From Klebsiella pneumoniae (GTDB taxonomy: Bacteria > Pseudomonadota > Gammaproteobacteria > Ga0077536): a DNA stretch of 52,863 bases. The notes under the pieces were generated by a model, which searched no databases, was not told the DNA's origin, and was given only the letters and a program-made list of their open reading frames with translations. Made by a program: the position numbers and the translations under genes. This document shows, in pieces, positions 30,775 through 39,609 of this stretch (position 1 is the first letter of the stretch; each line of letters starts with the position of its first letter). The stretch is from assembly GCA_945876945.1 (NCBI GenBank), contig CAMCQE010000012.1, positions 1-52,863 of the forward strand. The letters run 5' to 3'.

Positions 30775-31461
30775 TTACCAGCCGTGTACTTCGCCGTTCC
30801 ACTTCCAGAAGCTGCCCGTGGTGCTGGCGTTAAGCTGCTTGATGGTGGCCACAATCCCGGCCGCGCTGGCTTGCGGCGTGATGTCGGCGCCCGCGCCGCC
30901 CATATCGGTTTGCACCCAGCCGGGATGAATCACGCACAGATTCACGCCGTCCTTCACCAAATCGAGCGCGGCGAGTTTCATGAACTTGTTGAGCGCGGCC
31001 TTGGTCGCGCTGTAGGCCAGCCCCAGCACCATGTCGAGAGACAAGGCGCCCATCTGGGAAGTAATGGTCACCACTTTCGGATCCGCACTCGTCTTCAGAT
31101 TGGGCAGCAGCGCCTGCAGCACCCGCACCGGCCCCATGGTGTTCACCCGAAAAGTCTCTTCCCAGCTATCAAAGTCCATTTTGTAGGTCGTCTGGTCACC
31201 ATAGTCGGGGCCCAGCACGCCGGCGTTGTTGATGAGCAGATCGATCGTCTGCGTCCCCACGTCTTGCGCCAGTTGCGCGACGGCCGCGGCATCCGTGACG
31301 TCCAGCGTCAACATGCGCACATCGCCTTTCACGGCAGCGAGCGCCGTGGCCGACTGCGGATTGCGGCAGCAGGCCAGCACTTTGTCGCCCGCTGCGGCAT
31401 AAATTTTCACGAGTTCCAGACCAATGCCGCGGTTGGCACCGGTAATCAAGACAGTGGACAT
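30775..31461 (-). CDS. Short-chain dehydrogenase/reductase (SDR) family protein
   Basis: A 228-residue classical SDR: MSTVLITGANRGIGLELVK gives the TGxxxGxG cofactor loop, NNAG occurs at about residue 80, catalytic Ser is in TSQMGAL and the YxxxK is Y-S-A-T-K. The basic residue after the glycine loop (CCRNPQ) suggests NADPH. It resembles C-factor-like SDRs. Substrate is unknown. The ATG at 31461 has GGGAG seven bases upstream; the same frame is open far upstream, overlapping wecB, but without protein-like sequence. A pteridine-reductase-like role is conceivable given SDR pteridine reductases, but nothing in the sequence shows it. Confidence 0.85.
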   Translation of the reverse strand: MSTVLITGANRGIGLELVKIYAAAGDKVLACCRNPQSATALAAVKGDVRMLTLDVTDAAAVAQLAQDVGTQTIDLLINNAGVLGPDYGDQTTYKMDFDSWEETFRVNTMGPVRVLQALLPNLKTSADPKVVTITSQMGALSLDMVLGLAYSATKAALNKFMKLAALDLVKDGVNLCVIHPGWVQTDMGGAGADITPQASAAGIVATIKQLNASTTGSFWKWNGEVHGW

Positions 31462-31633
31462 CATTTCGCTCCCAACATTGTGTGATCGTCGAAGATAGGC
31501 ATCAGCGCGTGTCCACCAGCGTTGGCGAGCGGCGCGGGTCAGCAACTTAACCAGCCTTGGCAACGGAGTCGAGAGCGAATCCTGCGACATCAGCGACAGG
31601 GCGCGCGAGTTCGCAAGCCGGCGCCCGGAGGCT

Positions 31634-32764
31634 TCACGCCAAGGCCACGCGTCTGTGGCCGGCAGTGCGCGCCAGCCCTGCGCGACGCCGGAGCGAGGCA
31701 ACACAACGCTCGGCCGCATGGCCGTCCCACAGCGCCGGTCGCGTGCCTTTGGGCCAGCGCCCATCGACCACGCTCGCCAGATGCGCGGCCAGCGCCGGCG
31801 TGGGCACGAGCCGGTTGGTGCCTTGAGAGATCGTGACCGGGCGCTCGGTGTTTTCACGCAGGGTGAGACATGGAATGCCCAGATAGGTCGTTTCTTCCTG
31901 CACGCCACCGGAATCAGTCACCACGGCGGCCGCGCCGCAAACCAGATTCATGAACTGCAGATAGCCCAGCGGGGCCGTCAGCATGATGCCCGGTGCCGCC
32001 TCGAGCGTGTCTAACAGGCCGAGATCTTCCAGCCGCTTCCGCGTGCGCGGATGCACCGCAAACACGAGCTTCAGATGCGCCGCACTGGCCAGTAACTGGG
32101 TCACCAGCGGGCGCAGCGCGGCTTCGATATCGACGTTTGAAGGACGGTGCAGCGTCACCACCGCATAGGGTTGATCGAGCAAGCCCAGCGCCTCCCGTGT
32201 GCGCTCTGCCGCAATCGCCTCGCGCATCATTTCGTAGCTGTCGATCATGATGTTGCCGACAAAATCGATCTTGGCGGCGTCCACCCCTTCGCGCAGTAAA
32301 TGCACGTCGGCATCGGTTGACGGCGTCCAGTACACCTCGCAAATGGCGTCCGTCACCAGCCGGTTGATCTCCTCCGGCATGCGGCGATCGCCGCTGCGCA
32401 AACCGGCTTCCAGATGAATCACCGGAATGCCGAGTTTGGCGCCCACCAGCGCGCAGGCGGCGGTGCTGTTCACATCGCCCACCACGATGATCCAGTCGGG
32501 CCGCTCGCTGAGCGCCACTCGCTCGTAGGCGACCATCACTCCGCCCAGCTGCTCGGCGTGGGAACCACTGCCCACTTCCAGATGAAACGCCGGCTGTGGC
32601 ATTTGCAGATCGCGAAAAAAAGCGTCCGACATATTGGCGTCGTAGTGCTGTCCGGTATGGACAATCAGGGGCACGGCCCAGTCGGTGTTGCTGAGCGCGC
32701 GATAAAGCGGCGCCACTTTCATGAAATTCGGGCGGGCAGCGGCAATCAAATGAACTTTCAGCAC
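31634..32764 (-). CDS. wecB: UDP-N-acetylglucosamine 2-epimerase (non-hydrolysing)
   Basis: A 376-residue GT-B-fold epimerase converting UDP-GlcNAc to UDP-ManNAc for surface polysaccharides. Recognisable are HLIAAARPNFMKVAPLYRAL, IVHTGQHYDANMSD, HLEAGLRSGDRRMPEEINR and the late VTDSGGVQEETTYLGIPCLT and RENTERPVT. The C-terminal end is arginine-rich. It has no obvious C1 role and stands between the fae and pabB groups, with the SDR gene 172 bases downstream, so this pair looks inserted into the island. A polysaccharide locus exists at the right edge of the window. Confidence 0.93.
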   Translation of the reverse strand: MLKVHLIAAARPNFMKVAPLYRALSNTDWAVPLIVHTGQHYDANMSDAFFRDLQMPQPAFHLEVGSGSHAEQLGGVMVAYERVALSERPDWIIVVGDVNSTAACALVGAKLGIPVIHLEAGLRSGDRRMPEEINRLVTDAICEVYWTPSTDADVHLLREGVDAAKIDFVGNIMIDSYEMMREAIAAERTREALGLLDQPYAVVTLHRPSNVDIEAALRPLVTQLLASAAHLKLVFAVHPRTRKRLEDLGLLDTLEAAPGIMLTAPLGYLQFMNLVCGAAAVVTDSGGVQEETTYLGIPCLTLRENTERPVTISQGTNRLVPTPALAAHLASVVDGRWPKGTRPALWDGHAAERCVASLRRRAGLARTAGHRRVALA

Positions 32765-32896
32765 GGCAGGCTCCAGAGGTAGTCATCACGGCGTTGCGGA
32801 TGGCCAGACTGTAGAGACAAGCGTGGGTCGCGCTGGGCGAGCGGGATCAGGTTTCAGGCAGATTGCAGCCTTTGCCGGCGGAGCCTAATCGCAGGC

Positions 32897-32924
32897 AAAA
32901 AAAAGCCCCACCTCACGGTGGGGC
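32897..32924 (-). terminator. Intrinsic terminator of fae
   Basis: Read on the minus strand, an 8-bp stem GCCCCACC/GGTGGGGC with a GTGA loop is followed by eight T residues (A-run 32897-32904 on the plus strand). It lies 33 bases after the fae stop and is the best-formed terminator in the C1 island, in keeping with a very abundant fae message. Confidence 0.93.
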
Positions 32925-32957
32925 CAGCGTTCGTTCAAGTCGAGAAAACGAATTGGC

Positions 32958-33470
32958 TTATTTGTGCGCCTGGAACGGATGGTCGACGGAACCCTTCTGG
33001 GCGACAACGGTGGCGGCCTTCGGCTCACGGGCCACGGCGCGCTTGATGGACTCTTTCACGGCCTGATAGTTGTAGTCCTGGATTTTCTTGTCGTCTTCGG
33101 CGAGCCAGTGAATGAACACGCCCACGCAGATGAAGACGTCGTCGGCTTCGGCGGCCGGAATGGTGCCGTCTTCAACGCAGTCAGCAACGGCCATCGCCAC
33201 CGCACGCTGGGCGGGGCCGAACATCTGCACGGCCTGCTTGGAGCCCTTGATGGTGACCTTGTTGAACATCACGGTGTTGGGCTTGGTGAGCAGGTTCGGC
33301 GCGACCACGGCCAGCAGGCTGCTGAAGCCGTCCTTGTTGTTGGTCACGCAGTTGCAGAACGCCGCTTCGGCGGCGCTGCCACGGGGTCCCATGATGAGGT
33401 CGATGTGCGCGATTTCGTTGCCATCGCCCACGAGGGATTCGCCAACCAGAACTCTGTCGATAACGGCCAT
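32958..33470 (-). CDS. fae: Formaldehyde-activating enzyme
   Basis: A 170-residue enzyme that condenses formaldehyde with H4MPT to methylene-H4MPT in the cytoplasm, the entry step of the pathway. The start [20 protein letters not shown] is followed by the catalytic histidine H22 in A-H-I-D-L (His17 in Methylorubrum numbering) and [18 protein letters not shown]. The ending FQAHK is close to the usual form. AGGAG stands 7 bases before the ATG (33478-33482), one of the strongest ribosome-binding sites here. It follows the CitG-like gene by 107 bases and may have its own promoter in that gap. Confidence 0.98.
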   Translation of the reverse strand: MAVIDRVLVGESLVGDGNEIAHIDLIMGPRGSAAEAAFCNCVTNNKDGFSSLLAVVAPNLLTKPNTVMFNKVTIKGSKQAVQMFGPAQRAVAMAVADCVEDGTIPAAEADDVFICVGVFIHWLAEDDKKIQDYNYQAVKESIKRAVAREPKAATVVAQKGSVDHPFQAHK

Positions 33471-33577
33471 GATTCATCTCCTGAATGTATTGAGGGAACT
33501 TGCTTGCCAGCGCTGTTCGCGCCGGCCGGTGTTGAGAGCCACCCTGCTCGTCCACCGCGCCGCCGGGACACTGCAGC

Positions 33578-34459
33578 CTACTCCGGAGGGGGTCGACATT
33601 CGCGCAGGGCCTGCGCCAATTCAAATGCGAAAAGACTGGCGACGGTGAGGTCGGCGGTCGTTCCGGGGTTGTGACCTGCAGCCTTGAGTTCGTTATCGAG
33701 AGCTCGCAGCGCCACGCTATAAGCGCCCGGATTCTCGCACGCTTTCCGGAGGCAGGCTACCGCAAGCCCGCGCTGACGTACCCCTTCGGCAATCACTTCG
33801 CCGTGCTTGCGCGCGATGTGCGTATCCGGCATCGCGGCGAGTATCTCGAGATATACCGCAAGCACCGCATCAGACTGGTGTTCTGCGCTCGCCAGCGCCG
33901 TCACCAGCGCCGGTAGCCCAATGCCAAACACCGCGGCGTAGTCGTTCCCGTATTGGGCGGCGATCGCGTCCCGGTCAGCGGCCAGCGCCATGGCTTGCAA
34001 GAGCGTGATGCGGGGCGTGTCGCGAACGTCGGCGACAGCGGCGTCGCCCAGTCCGCCCGGTGCGGCAAGTTGTATCCCGGCAAAAGCGCCGACGGCGTCG
34101 GCCACGCTGAGCTTGGCCAATACGTCGCGCAGGCGACGCTGCAAGTCCACTTCTGGCGAAGGATTCAGCGCCGCACTCGCGAGCGGTGCCGCCAGCAGCA
34201 GAATGCCAAGATTAGTATTGCACCCCACCGCCGCGCGCGTGGCGGCGACCGCCTGCTGAATCCGCTCTCCCACCCCCAGCCCCTCGCCACCCAGCCAGGG
34301 TGCCGAGACGGCCGCACTGCGTAAGAAGTCCCGCGCCTCCATGCCATGCCCTGCAGATTCGATGCTCACGTTGCCGGGCTTGAAGGCAATGACATCGAAG
34401 CGACAGGCGTCGCGATAGGCCTGCATCACCGCCGCCGCCGGGAGCGCGAACCCGCTCAC
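33578..34459 (-). CDS. Triphosphoribosyl-dephospho-CoA synthase (CitG)-like protein of the H4MPT cluster
   Basis: A 293-residue all-helical CitG/MdcB-family protein. Seen motifs are RFDVIAFKPGNVSIESAGHGM near residue 20 split as AFKPGNVS and GHGMEARDFL, then CNTNLGILLLAAPL, and a late HIARKHGEV and GTTADLTVASLF. CitG makes an alpha-glycosidic ribosyl link for citrate lyase; no citrate lyase is present. Homologues of this type sit between an ATP-grasp gene and fae in other methylotrophs (the orf7 position in Methylorubrum, as I recall). The GTG at 34459 overlaps the ATP-grasp stop by 4 bases. Function in H4MPT/methylofuran synthesis is inferred. Confidence 0.82.
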   Translation of the reverse strand: MSGFALPAAAVMQAYRDACRFDVIAFKPGNVSIESAGHGMEARDFLRSAAVSAPWLGGEGLGVGERIQQAVAATRAAVGCNTNLGILLLAAPLASAALNPSPEVDLQRRLRDVLAKLSVADAVGAFAGIQLAAPGGLGDAAVADVRDTPRITLLQAMALAADRDAIAAQYGNDYAAVFGIGLPALVTALASAEHQSDAVLAVYLEILAAMPDTHIARKHGEVIAEGVRQRGLAVACLRKACENPGAYSVALRALDNELKAAGHNPGTTADLTVASLFAFELAQALRECRPPPE

Positions 34460-35370
34460 CCGCGCGCGCCGTCGAGCAGGGCACAGAAACCCTCGACGAT
34501 TGCGTCCGTCACCGCCGGCCCACAGGCTTGCTGCAGCCCCCACCAGGCCGGCACACCGTTGACTTCGCCGACCCACCACCGGCCCTCGGCGTCCTGCAAG
34601 AGGTCAACGCCCGCGTAATCGATTTCGAGCGCCCGCGCCGCGGCTTCGCTCAAGGCCCGCATTTCAGGCGTTAATGCCTCCGGTGCACACACCCCGCCCT
34701 GGGCGCGATTGGTGACCCAGTGCGCGCTGCTGCGGCTCATCGCAAAGCACGCCCGGCCCTTTACCACCAGCACCCGATAATCCCGATACGGCAAAGCCGC
34801 CGGGGCGATAAACCGCTGCAGGTAATACACCCCGTTCACCGGCATGGCGGACTCGAAATCGGCCAGCGTCTGCACCCGCTGCAAGCCTTCACCCTGTGAG
34901 CCGAACAGCGGTTTGAGCACCAGTTCGGCCCCGCTCGCGAGTTCAGTGCGCACCACCTCACGCGCCGCCTCACGCGCTTCCAGCACCCAGGTGGGCGGGG
35001 TGGGGATCCCGGCTTTGAGCAGCAGAAAAGAGGTCAGCGATTTATCCACGCTGCGCTCGATCGCGCGGCCTTTGTTGTAGACCGGCACGCCCAGCAGATC
35101 GAGCGCGTGCAAGACGTTCAAACGCAGAATCACGGCTTCCAGCGTGCCGCCCGGCACCCCACGAACGAAAGCGCCGGCAGGTAGCGCGTCGAAACCCGGG
35201 ATCTGGATTCGAGCTTGCGGCCCCGCAAGGTCGAGCACGCAGTCGGTCAGTGACGCATAGCTCGCGTGATAGCCGCGCGCCGCCAGCGCCTTCACCAGCA
35301 CCCGACCGTGCCAGCCGGGATCGTCGGTGAAAATCACCACCCGGCGGTCGCTGCCGCCCGGGTTGCTCAT
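34456..35370 (-). CDS. RimK-like ATP-grasp ligase of the H4MPT cluster
   Basis: A 304-residue ATP-grasp enzyme. After an N-terminal pre-ATP-grasp fold ([19 protein letters not shown]) come the nucleotide-binding [14 protein letters not shown] (~residue 150), [17 protein letters not shown] and the metal-binding [11 protein letters not shown]. The closest type is RimK/LysX/MptN, which add amino acids, often glutamate, to carboxylates. The likely job is attaching glutamate to methylofuran or a pterin precursor; methylofuran of Methylorubrum carries a polyglutamate chain. The start overlaps the mch stop by 4 bases and the end overlaps the CitG-like GTG. It occupies the orf5 position of methylotroph clusters. 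Confidence 0.84.
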   Translation of the reverse strand: MSNPGGSDRRVVIFTDDPGWHGRVLVKALAARGYHASYASLTDCVLDLAGPQARIQIPGFDALPAGAFVRGVPGGTLEAVILRLNVLHALDLLGVPVYNKGRAIERSVDKSLTSFLLLKAGIPTPPTWVLEAREAAREVVRTELASGAELVLKPLFGSQGEGLQRVQTLADFESAMPVNGVYYLQRFIAPAALPYRDYRVLVVKGRACFAMSRSSAHWVTNRAQGGVCAPEALTPEMRALSEAAARALEIDYAGVDLLQDAEGRWWVGEVNGVPAWWGLQQACGPAVTDAIVEGFCALLDGARG

Positions 35371-36350
35371 CCGCCGAACGACAAATCGAGCAGGTCTTCC
35401 CGCAGTGCGCCGCCGTGGAAGGTTTTGCCGCTCTTCAGCGCCGTCACCGCGCAGGCGGCGGGCGAGAACAGCATGGGATCAACTTTGTAGAAGTCGTAAC
35501 CATATTCCTTGAAGACCTCGCCAAACGGCCGGCCGAAATCGCGCGAGGCGCTGCTGGGCAGCTGGGCGGCGAGCTGGCTGGCGTCGTCGTCGGTCGCGTT
35601 CACGAACAAATGCACGAAGCCGCCGAACAGAATGGCGTCGTTGGTGCGCCCCATGGCCTTCATAAAATTACCGGTCGGCGGCGGCACGGGGGCGGTGCCC
35701 GCGCCGTCCGCGATATTGGCCAGCGGGAAATGCAGTTCGTGCACCTTGTGCAGCGCCACTTCCAGCACGCGGGCCACAATCTGCACGCCGCCGGCGAGGC
35801 TGGTGGTGGGCGTGAGAATGACGGTGAGGTCCGTGGGCTCAATCTGGCAGCGCGTAAGGACTTTCTCGATCACTTCGATTGGCGGCTGCCTGTCGGTTTC
35901 GAGCACGATGCAGGTCGCCCCCGGCGGATTGCGGGCGCCGAGTTCCGCAAACAGCGGCTCTTTGCTGCCCATCGCGCGCGCCGGGCCGGAGCCCATCGCA
36001 AAATAGGCGCCCTTGCCTTCGCCGTGGCTCAGGCTCCAGCCCGCATACTGCGAGCCGAGACACGCCGTGACGGGGTCGCTCGCGTGGACATCCACCGTCC
36101 AGCGCCATTTGGGGAAGGCCACACCGGCGCGAAGGTTCACGGTGCCAAGGCCGCCCATACAGATTTCGCCAATCAAACGCCCCGCTTCCAGACCGCCCGG
36201 CGCGTTGATGCCCGCATCCACCACGCGGGTGCCGTTCGGCAACGTGCTAACCGCCACGCGGAGACGGTCGGCGTGATCGATCAACTGCTGAACGAGCGCC
36301 TGACTGGCCTCGCTGACATTGGCATTCGGAATAACTTCAGATTGGCTCAT
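35367..36350 (-). CDS. mch: Methenyltetrahydromethanopterin cyclohydrolase
   Basis: A 327-residue enzyme that hydrolyses methenyl-H4MPT to N5-formyl-H4MPT. Characteristic segments include [52 protein letters not shown] split in its middle, and [19 protein letters not shown]. Length is normal (~320). The ATG at 36350 gives [18 protein letters not shown]; the open frame upstream overlaps the ATP-grasp gene and is disregarded. The start overlaps the upstream ATP-grasp stop by 14 bases, which ties the genes together. Confidence 0.96.
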   Translation of the reverse strand: MSQSEVIPNANVSEASQALVQQLIDHADRLRVAVSTLPNGTRVVDAGINAPGGLEAGRLIGEICMGGLGTVNLRAGVAFPKWRWTVDVHASDPVTACLGSQYAGWSLSHGEGKGAYFAMGSGPARAMGSKEPLFAELGARNPPGATCIVLETDRQPPIEVIEKVLTRCQIEPTDLTVILTPTTSLAGGVQIVARVLEVALHKVHELHFPLANIADGAGTAPVPPPTGNFMKAMGRTNDAILFGGFVHLFVNATDDDASQLAAQLPSSASRDFGRPFGEVFKEYGYDFYKVDPMLFSPAACAVTALKSGKTFHGGALREDLLDLSFGG

Positions 36351-37542
36351 GGCCGTGCCCCCTTGGCTGGGTTGCGGTGCGGGTAATGGGTAGTGAGCGG
36401 TCTTCGATGCCAAGCCAGCTGCGGAGCGCAGCCAAACGTCGGGCAAGACCGCGGCGCGCAGCGGCTGCATCTGCCCCTTCCGCGCGCACTGTGCAGACCG
36501 GCGCGCCAGCAGGCACCGTGCTACCGGGCTGTGGGCGGTCTGAAATCCAGAGCGGCCAGTCTAGCGAGTTCGGGATCCCTTGGGCAGTCGACGCGTAGAC
36601 CACCGCCTGCGCCGCATAGGCCACGCGCCGGCGAATGGGCGGCAAGGCTTGGTCGCGGCAGGCCGCCAGATGGGCGCGAAACACATCGCCCGCCCGCGCC
36701 AGCAAATCGAAGGTAGCGGTGGGGCGCGGGTTGATTTCGATCAGCTGCCACTCGCCGCTGGGGGACAGCACAAAATCAATGCCGCACAGGCCGCGCAGGC
36801 CGGTGTAGCGTGCCAGCAGGCCGAGCGCATAGGTGAGGTGCTCTCTCAGCCGTGGCCCGAGGTCGCGCACGACCGCCGCGCCGCCGTACTGGAAGGGCCG
36901 GTCGGCACCGGGCCAGAAGAGATGCTCGCAGAAGCCCAACACGGCCACCTCATGCGCCCCTACCACCGCCGCCACCGACAGCGAACGTCCCGGCATGAAG
37001 GCCTGTGCGAAAGCCGGCGCCTGCAGGGTCTCGCCCGGCACGCCCCAGCGCACATGCCAGCCGCCGGCCTCGCCCTGCGTTTTGACCAGCCACTGCCCGA
37101 CCGAAGGTACCGCCTGCAGACGCACGGCTGGCGTAGGGATATCGAGTTGACGCAGGCGCTCCGCGAGGCGGTCCGGCTGCGCGAGGAAGCGCAGGGTATC
37201 TACCGCGTTGCCGAGCACCACAGCCCCTCGCGTTACCGTCGCCAGCAAGTCCGCTTCCGCCTCGAAGCCCGTGCCGTAGACCAGCGGCGCCCGCGGCGCC
37301 TCAGCGCGCAGCGCGGTGACGGCCAGTTGCAGGCTGTCGGCGTCAAAATGAAAATCGGTAGCCGCCGCAACACCGACCCAGCGCGCGGCGAGGTGGCGGG
37401 TATCGCTATCGCCAAACAGATCCGCCACCAGCGGCACGAAGCCGGCCGCGCGCGCCGCCGCCGCCAGCTGACGGCCAGCGCGGGCGAGAATGATGACCGT
37501 CTTAGCCGACGAGTCGGCGGGCCAGCGCGAAGGCTTCTTCAT
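36337..37542 (-). CDS. ATP-grasp protein of the H4MPT cluster (possible MfnD-type ligase)
   Basis: A 401-residue protein with an N-terminal Rossmann-like part ([19 protein letters not shown]) and a central ATP-grasp domain: [34 protein letters not shown] and the metal/ATP motif [15 protein letters not shown]. It occupies the place of orf17 in methylotroph clusters. The archaeal MfnD, which joins glutamate to tyramine in methanofuran, is also an ATP-grasp enzyme, so a tyrosine-glutamate ligase for methylofuran is plausible but unproven. It overlaps mtdB by 41 bases and mch by 14 bases. Confidence 0.82.
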   Translation of the reverse strand: MKKPSRWPADSSAKTVIILARAGRQLAAAARAAGFVPLVADLFGDSDTRHLAARWVGVAAATDFHFDADSLQLAVTALRAEAPRAPLVYGTGFEAEADLLATVTRGAVVLGNAVDTLRFLAQPDRLAERLRQLDIPTPAVRLQAVPSVGQWLVKTQGEAGGWHVRWGVPGETLQAPAFAQAFMPGRSLSVAAVVGAHEVAVLGFCEHLFWPGADRPFQYGGAAVVRDLGPRLREHLTYALGLLARYTGLRGLCGIDFVLSPSGEWQLIEINPRPTATFDLLARAGDVFRAHLAACRDQALPPIRRRVAYAAQAVVYASTAQGIPNSLDWPLWISDRPQPGSTVPAGAPVCTVRAEGADAAAARRGLARRLAALRSWLGIEDRSLPITRTATQPRGHGHEPI

Positions 37543-38404
37543 GCGCCAGAAAGAGCGGCTCAGCGGCGCTGTGCATCGCGGCCAGCAAGCCGGTATGCAC
37601 TTTGTATTTCACATCGCCAATGGCCAGCGCGCCGAGCCCGCGCGCCACACCGCCGGCGGTCTCGAGCGGCAGCCCCAGATCTTTTGCCCCGATCCCTTCG
37701 ATGCCGCTGGGCGGTACGGCGTTGGCATCTGCTGCCACCAACAAGCGCTGCGCGCCCGCCAGCATCGCTAGCTCGACCAGCCGCACGCCGGCCTTGGCCG
37801 CGTTGAACAGCACCTCGCTGGTGTTGAGGATGGCCGCGATCTCGCCGGGCTCGCCGCCCGCCGCGCCCCGCAAGTTCACGCCATAGCGCGCGTTGCAGAT
37901 GTCGGCGCTGGCCTGGGCCTCGCGCTCACCGCGTTTGCTCACCAGATAGACCTCCGCGCCACACAGGGCCGCCAGCAAGCCTACGCAATTCCCCACCGGC
38001 CCGGTGCCGCCCAGCACATGAACCCGTCGGCCCGCGAGATCGCGGCCGTCGATGGTTTTCAGCCAGTGCTCCGCCAGCGCCACCATCGCCGCCGCGGTGG
38101 TAATAGCGCCGCTGGGATCGGCCAGCACCGACACCGCAAACGGCGGCACCATCGCGGCGCGCGCGGCGTTCAGCATGTCGATGGCGAGATGAAAATCGCG
38201 GCCACCGATAAAAATCCCGGTGCGTTTCACGCCGACCGGGCTGCGCGAAAAAATCGTGTCCTGGGTCAGCGGATGGATTTCGTCAAGGGTGACGTTGCAG
38301 TAGGGGATCACCGCATCGTAATGCGCCTCGTAGGCCATGTTGATGTCGAAAGGGCTCACGTAGCGGGTAGGACTGAAGACGTGCAGCAGGTAGGGATCTT
38401 TCAT
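37502..38404 (-). CDS. mtdB: Methylenetetrahydromethanopterin dehydrogenase (NAD(P)-dependent)
   Basis: A 300-residue cytoplasmic dehydrogenase oxidising methylene- to methenyl-H4MPT with NAD(P). The N terminus MKDPYLLHVFSPTRYVSPFD and the segments AVIPYCNVTLDEIHPLTQD and RDFHLAIDMLNAARAAM are typical, and the nucleotide-binding loop is VHVLGGTGPVGNCVGLLA. MtdB rather than MtdA is favoured by the neighbours (mch, fae) and the N terminus. The ATG at 38404 follows a GAGA purine stretch; upstream in-frame codons overlap the mptG end. Confidence 0.95.
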   Translation of the reverse strand: MKDPYLLHVFSPTRYVSPFDINMAYEAHYDAVIPYCNVTLDEIHPLTQDTIFSRSPVGVKRTGIFIGGRDFHLAIDMLNAARAAMVPPFAVSVLADPSGAITTAAAMVALAEHWLKTIDGRDLAGRRVHVLGGTGPVGNCVGLLAALCGAEVYLVSKRGEREAQASADICNARYGVNLRGAAGGEPGEIAAILNTSEVLFNAAKAGVRLVELAMLAGAQRLLVAADANAVPPSGIEGIGAKDLGLPLETAGGVARGLGALAIGDVKYKVHTGLLAAMHSAAEPLFLAHEEAFALARRLVG

Positions 38405-38453
38405 CAGATTTCTCGCTTTTTGGTGGCGGCTTGCCGCTAGAGGCCTGACGCGC

Positions 38454-39437
38454 TCAGGCAACTTCCTCAATGCGCGCCCCAAACGCGGCCGCGGTCACCG
38501 CGAGACAGCGCAAGCCCGGACCGAGACGCGGCTGGCAGGCCTGCATGACCGCCTCGGTCGTTACCGCGTCGGGCGTGAAGATAAACCCGGTGGGCCCCCA
38601 GGAACTCTGACCGATCCCCGGCAGGCCGAAGGTGTGCGCGAGAGATTCCAGCACGCGCCCCACTTCCGGACTGGTAAAGCGCCCGCCCTGGGCCGGCGCA
38701 AAGTAATCGCCGACGAGTTGTTGAATGCGCCCCAGGTGCTCGCCAAAGCCCGCAAAATCGGCGTCTGCCACCGCGGGCAAGAGACCGCTCAGCACTCGTC
38801 GCGAGAGTTCGCCGGCGTGCAGATCGGTCATCGCCGGCAAAGTGGTGAACGCGTTTCGCTCGGCCAGACCGCTCAAACCCTGATAGCGCTCATCGAAAAT
38901 CAGCACGCAGTGCCAGTGGGCAGGAAACGCGAGACGACTGAGCAAGGGTGGGGTCGCACTATGCGGACCACGGCCGCCGTCGAGCAGAAATCCGCCCTGT
39001 TCAAAGGCGGCAATCCCAATTCCCGACCGCTCGCCGCGCCCGGCTAGCACCGCGATGTCGCGTGGGCTGCGCGACAAGCCGAGCGCGGTGGCGCAAGCCG
39101 TGCCGGCGGTCAGGGCAAGCAAGGTGCCGGACCCGAGTCCGGCGTGGGCGGGCGGCTTGCTGTGGACTGTGAGCTCGATGCCGGTCTCAGCATCGGCCTC
39201 GGTGACGAGACTTTCGATCAGCGCCGCGACGCGGCTCGCGCCTTCACCGCTGGCGGCAGGCTGCGGCGCCAGCCCGGCTTCGACCACCGCATCGAGCCCG
39301 TTGATGGCGAGCCCGAGGCTGCCAAAGCGGCGCCCCATGCCGCCCTGCAGGTCCACAAAGCCAAGATGCAAACGGGCCGGCGCGATGACGCGATAACGAG
39401 GATAAATAGCGTGGGTCACGCAGGAAAGTCTCGGCAT
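38454..39437 (-). CDS. mptG: Beta-ribofuranosylaminobenzene 5'-phosphate synthase
   Basis: A 327-residue GHMP-kinase-like enzyme that joins p-hydroxy- or p-aminobenzoate with PRPP, with loss of CO2, in the first committed step of H4MPT synthesis. The start region YRVIAPARLHLGFVDLQGG is diagnostic, followed by the GHMP loop AHAGLGSGTLLALTAG and the C-terminal GIGQSSWGPTGFIFT. The ATG at 39437 is weakly supported; a GTG six codons in is also possible. pabB in the same island supplies p-aminobenzoate. It is the first gene of the leftward run and is divergent from fhcB. Confidence 0.9.
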   Translation of the reverse strand: MPRLSCVTHAIYPRYRVIAPARLHLGFVDLQGGMGRRFGSLGLAINGLDAVVEAGLAPQPAASGEGASRVAALIESLVTEADAETGIELTVHSKPPAHAGLGSGTLLALTAGTACATALGLSRSPRDIAVLAGRGERSGIGIAAFEQGGFLLDGGRGPHSATPPLLSRLAFPAHWHCVLIFDERYQGLSGLAERNAFTTLPAMTDLHAGELSRRVLSGLLPAVADADFAGFGEHLGRIQQLVGDYFAPAQGGRFTSPEVGRVLESLAHTFGLPGIGQSSWGPTGFIFTPDAVTTEAVMQACQPRLGPGLRCLAVTAAAFGARIEEVA

Positions 39438-39609
39438 TACGGCGGGCTTGCATACTAACCGATGACGCCGCTCGCATTCGCCAACTGCGGCGCGTTCCCG
39501 GGTAGTGCCGATGAGTGTCGCGTGCTACCGTTCACCCACTTCCCACGGCGGTTGCGAGCGTGGCCGAAGCACACAACGAACCGGATCCTCCAAGCCCGTT
39601 GGCAGTGCA

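Noticed and set aside
33578-34459. A citrate or malonate utilisation locus suggested by the CitG-like gene
   Set aside because: No citrate lyase or malonate decarboxylase genes are nearby; the neighbours are H4MPT genes.
35415-37806. Long plus-strand frames opposite mch and the ATP-grasp gene
   Set aside because: mch, the ATP-grasp gene and mtdB on the minus strand have clear motifs and coupled ends; the plus-strand frames have none.
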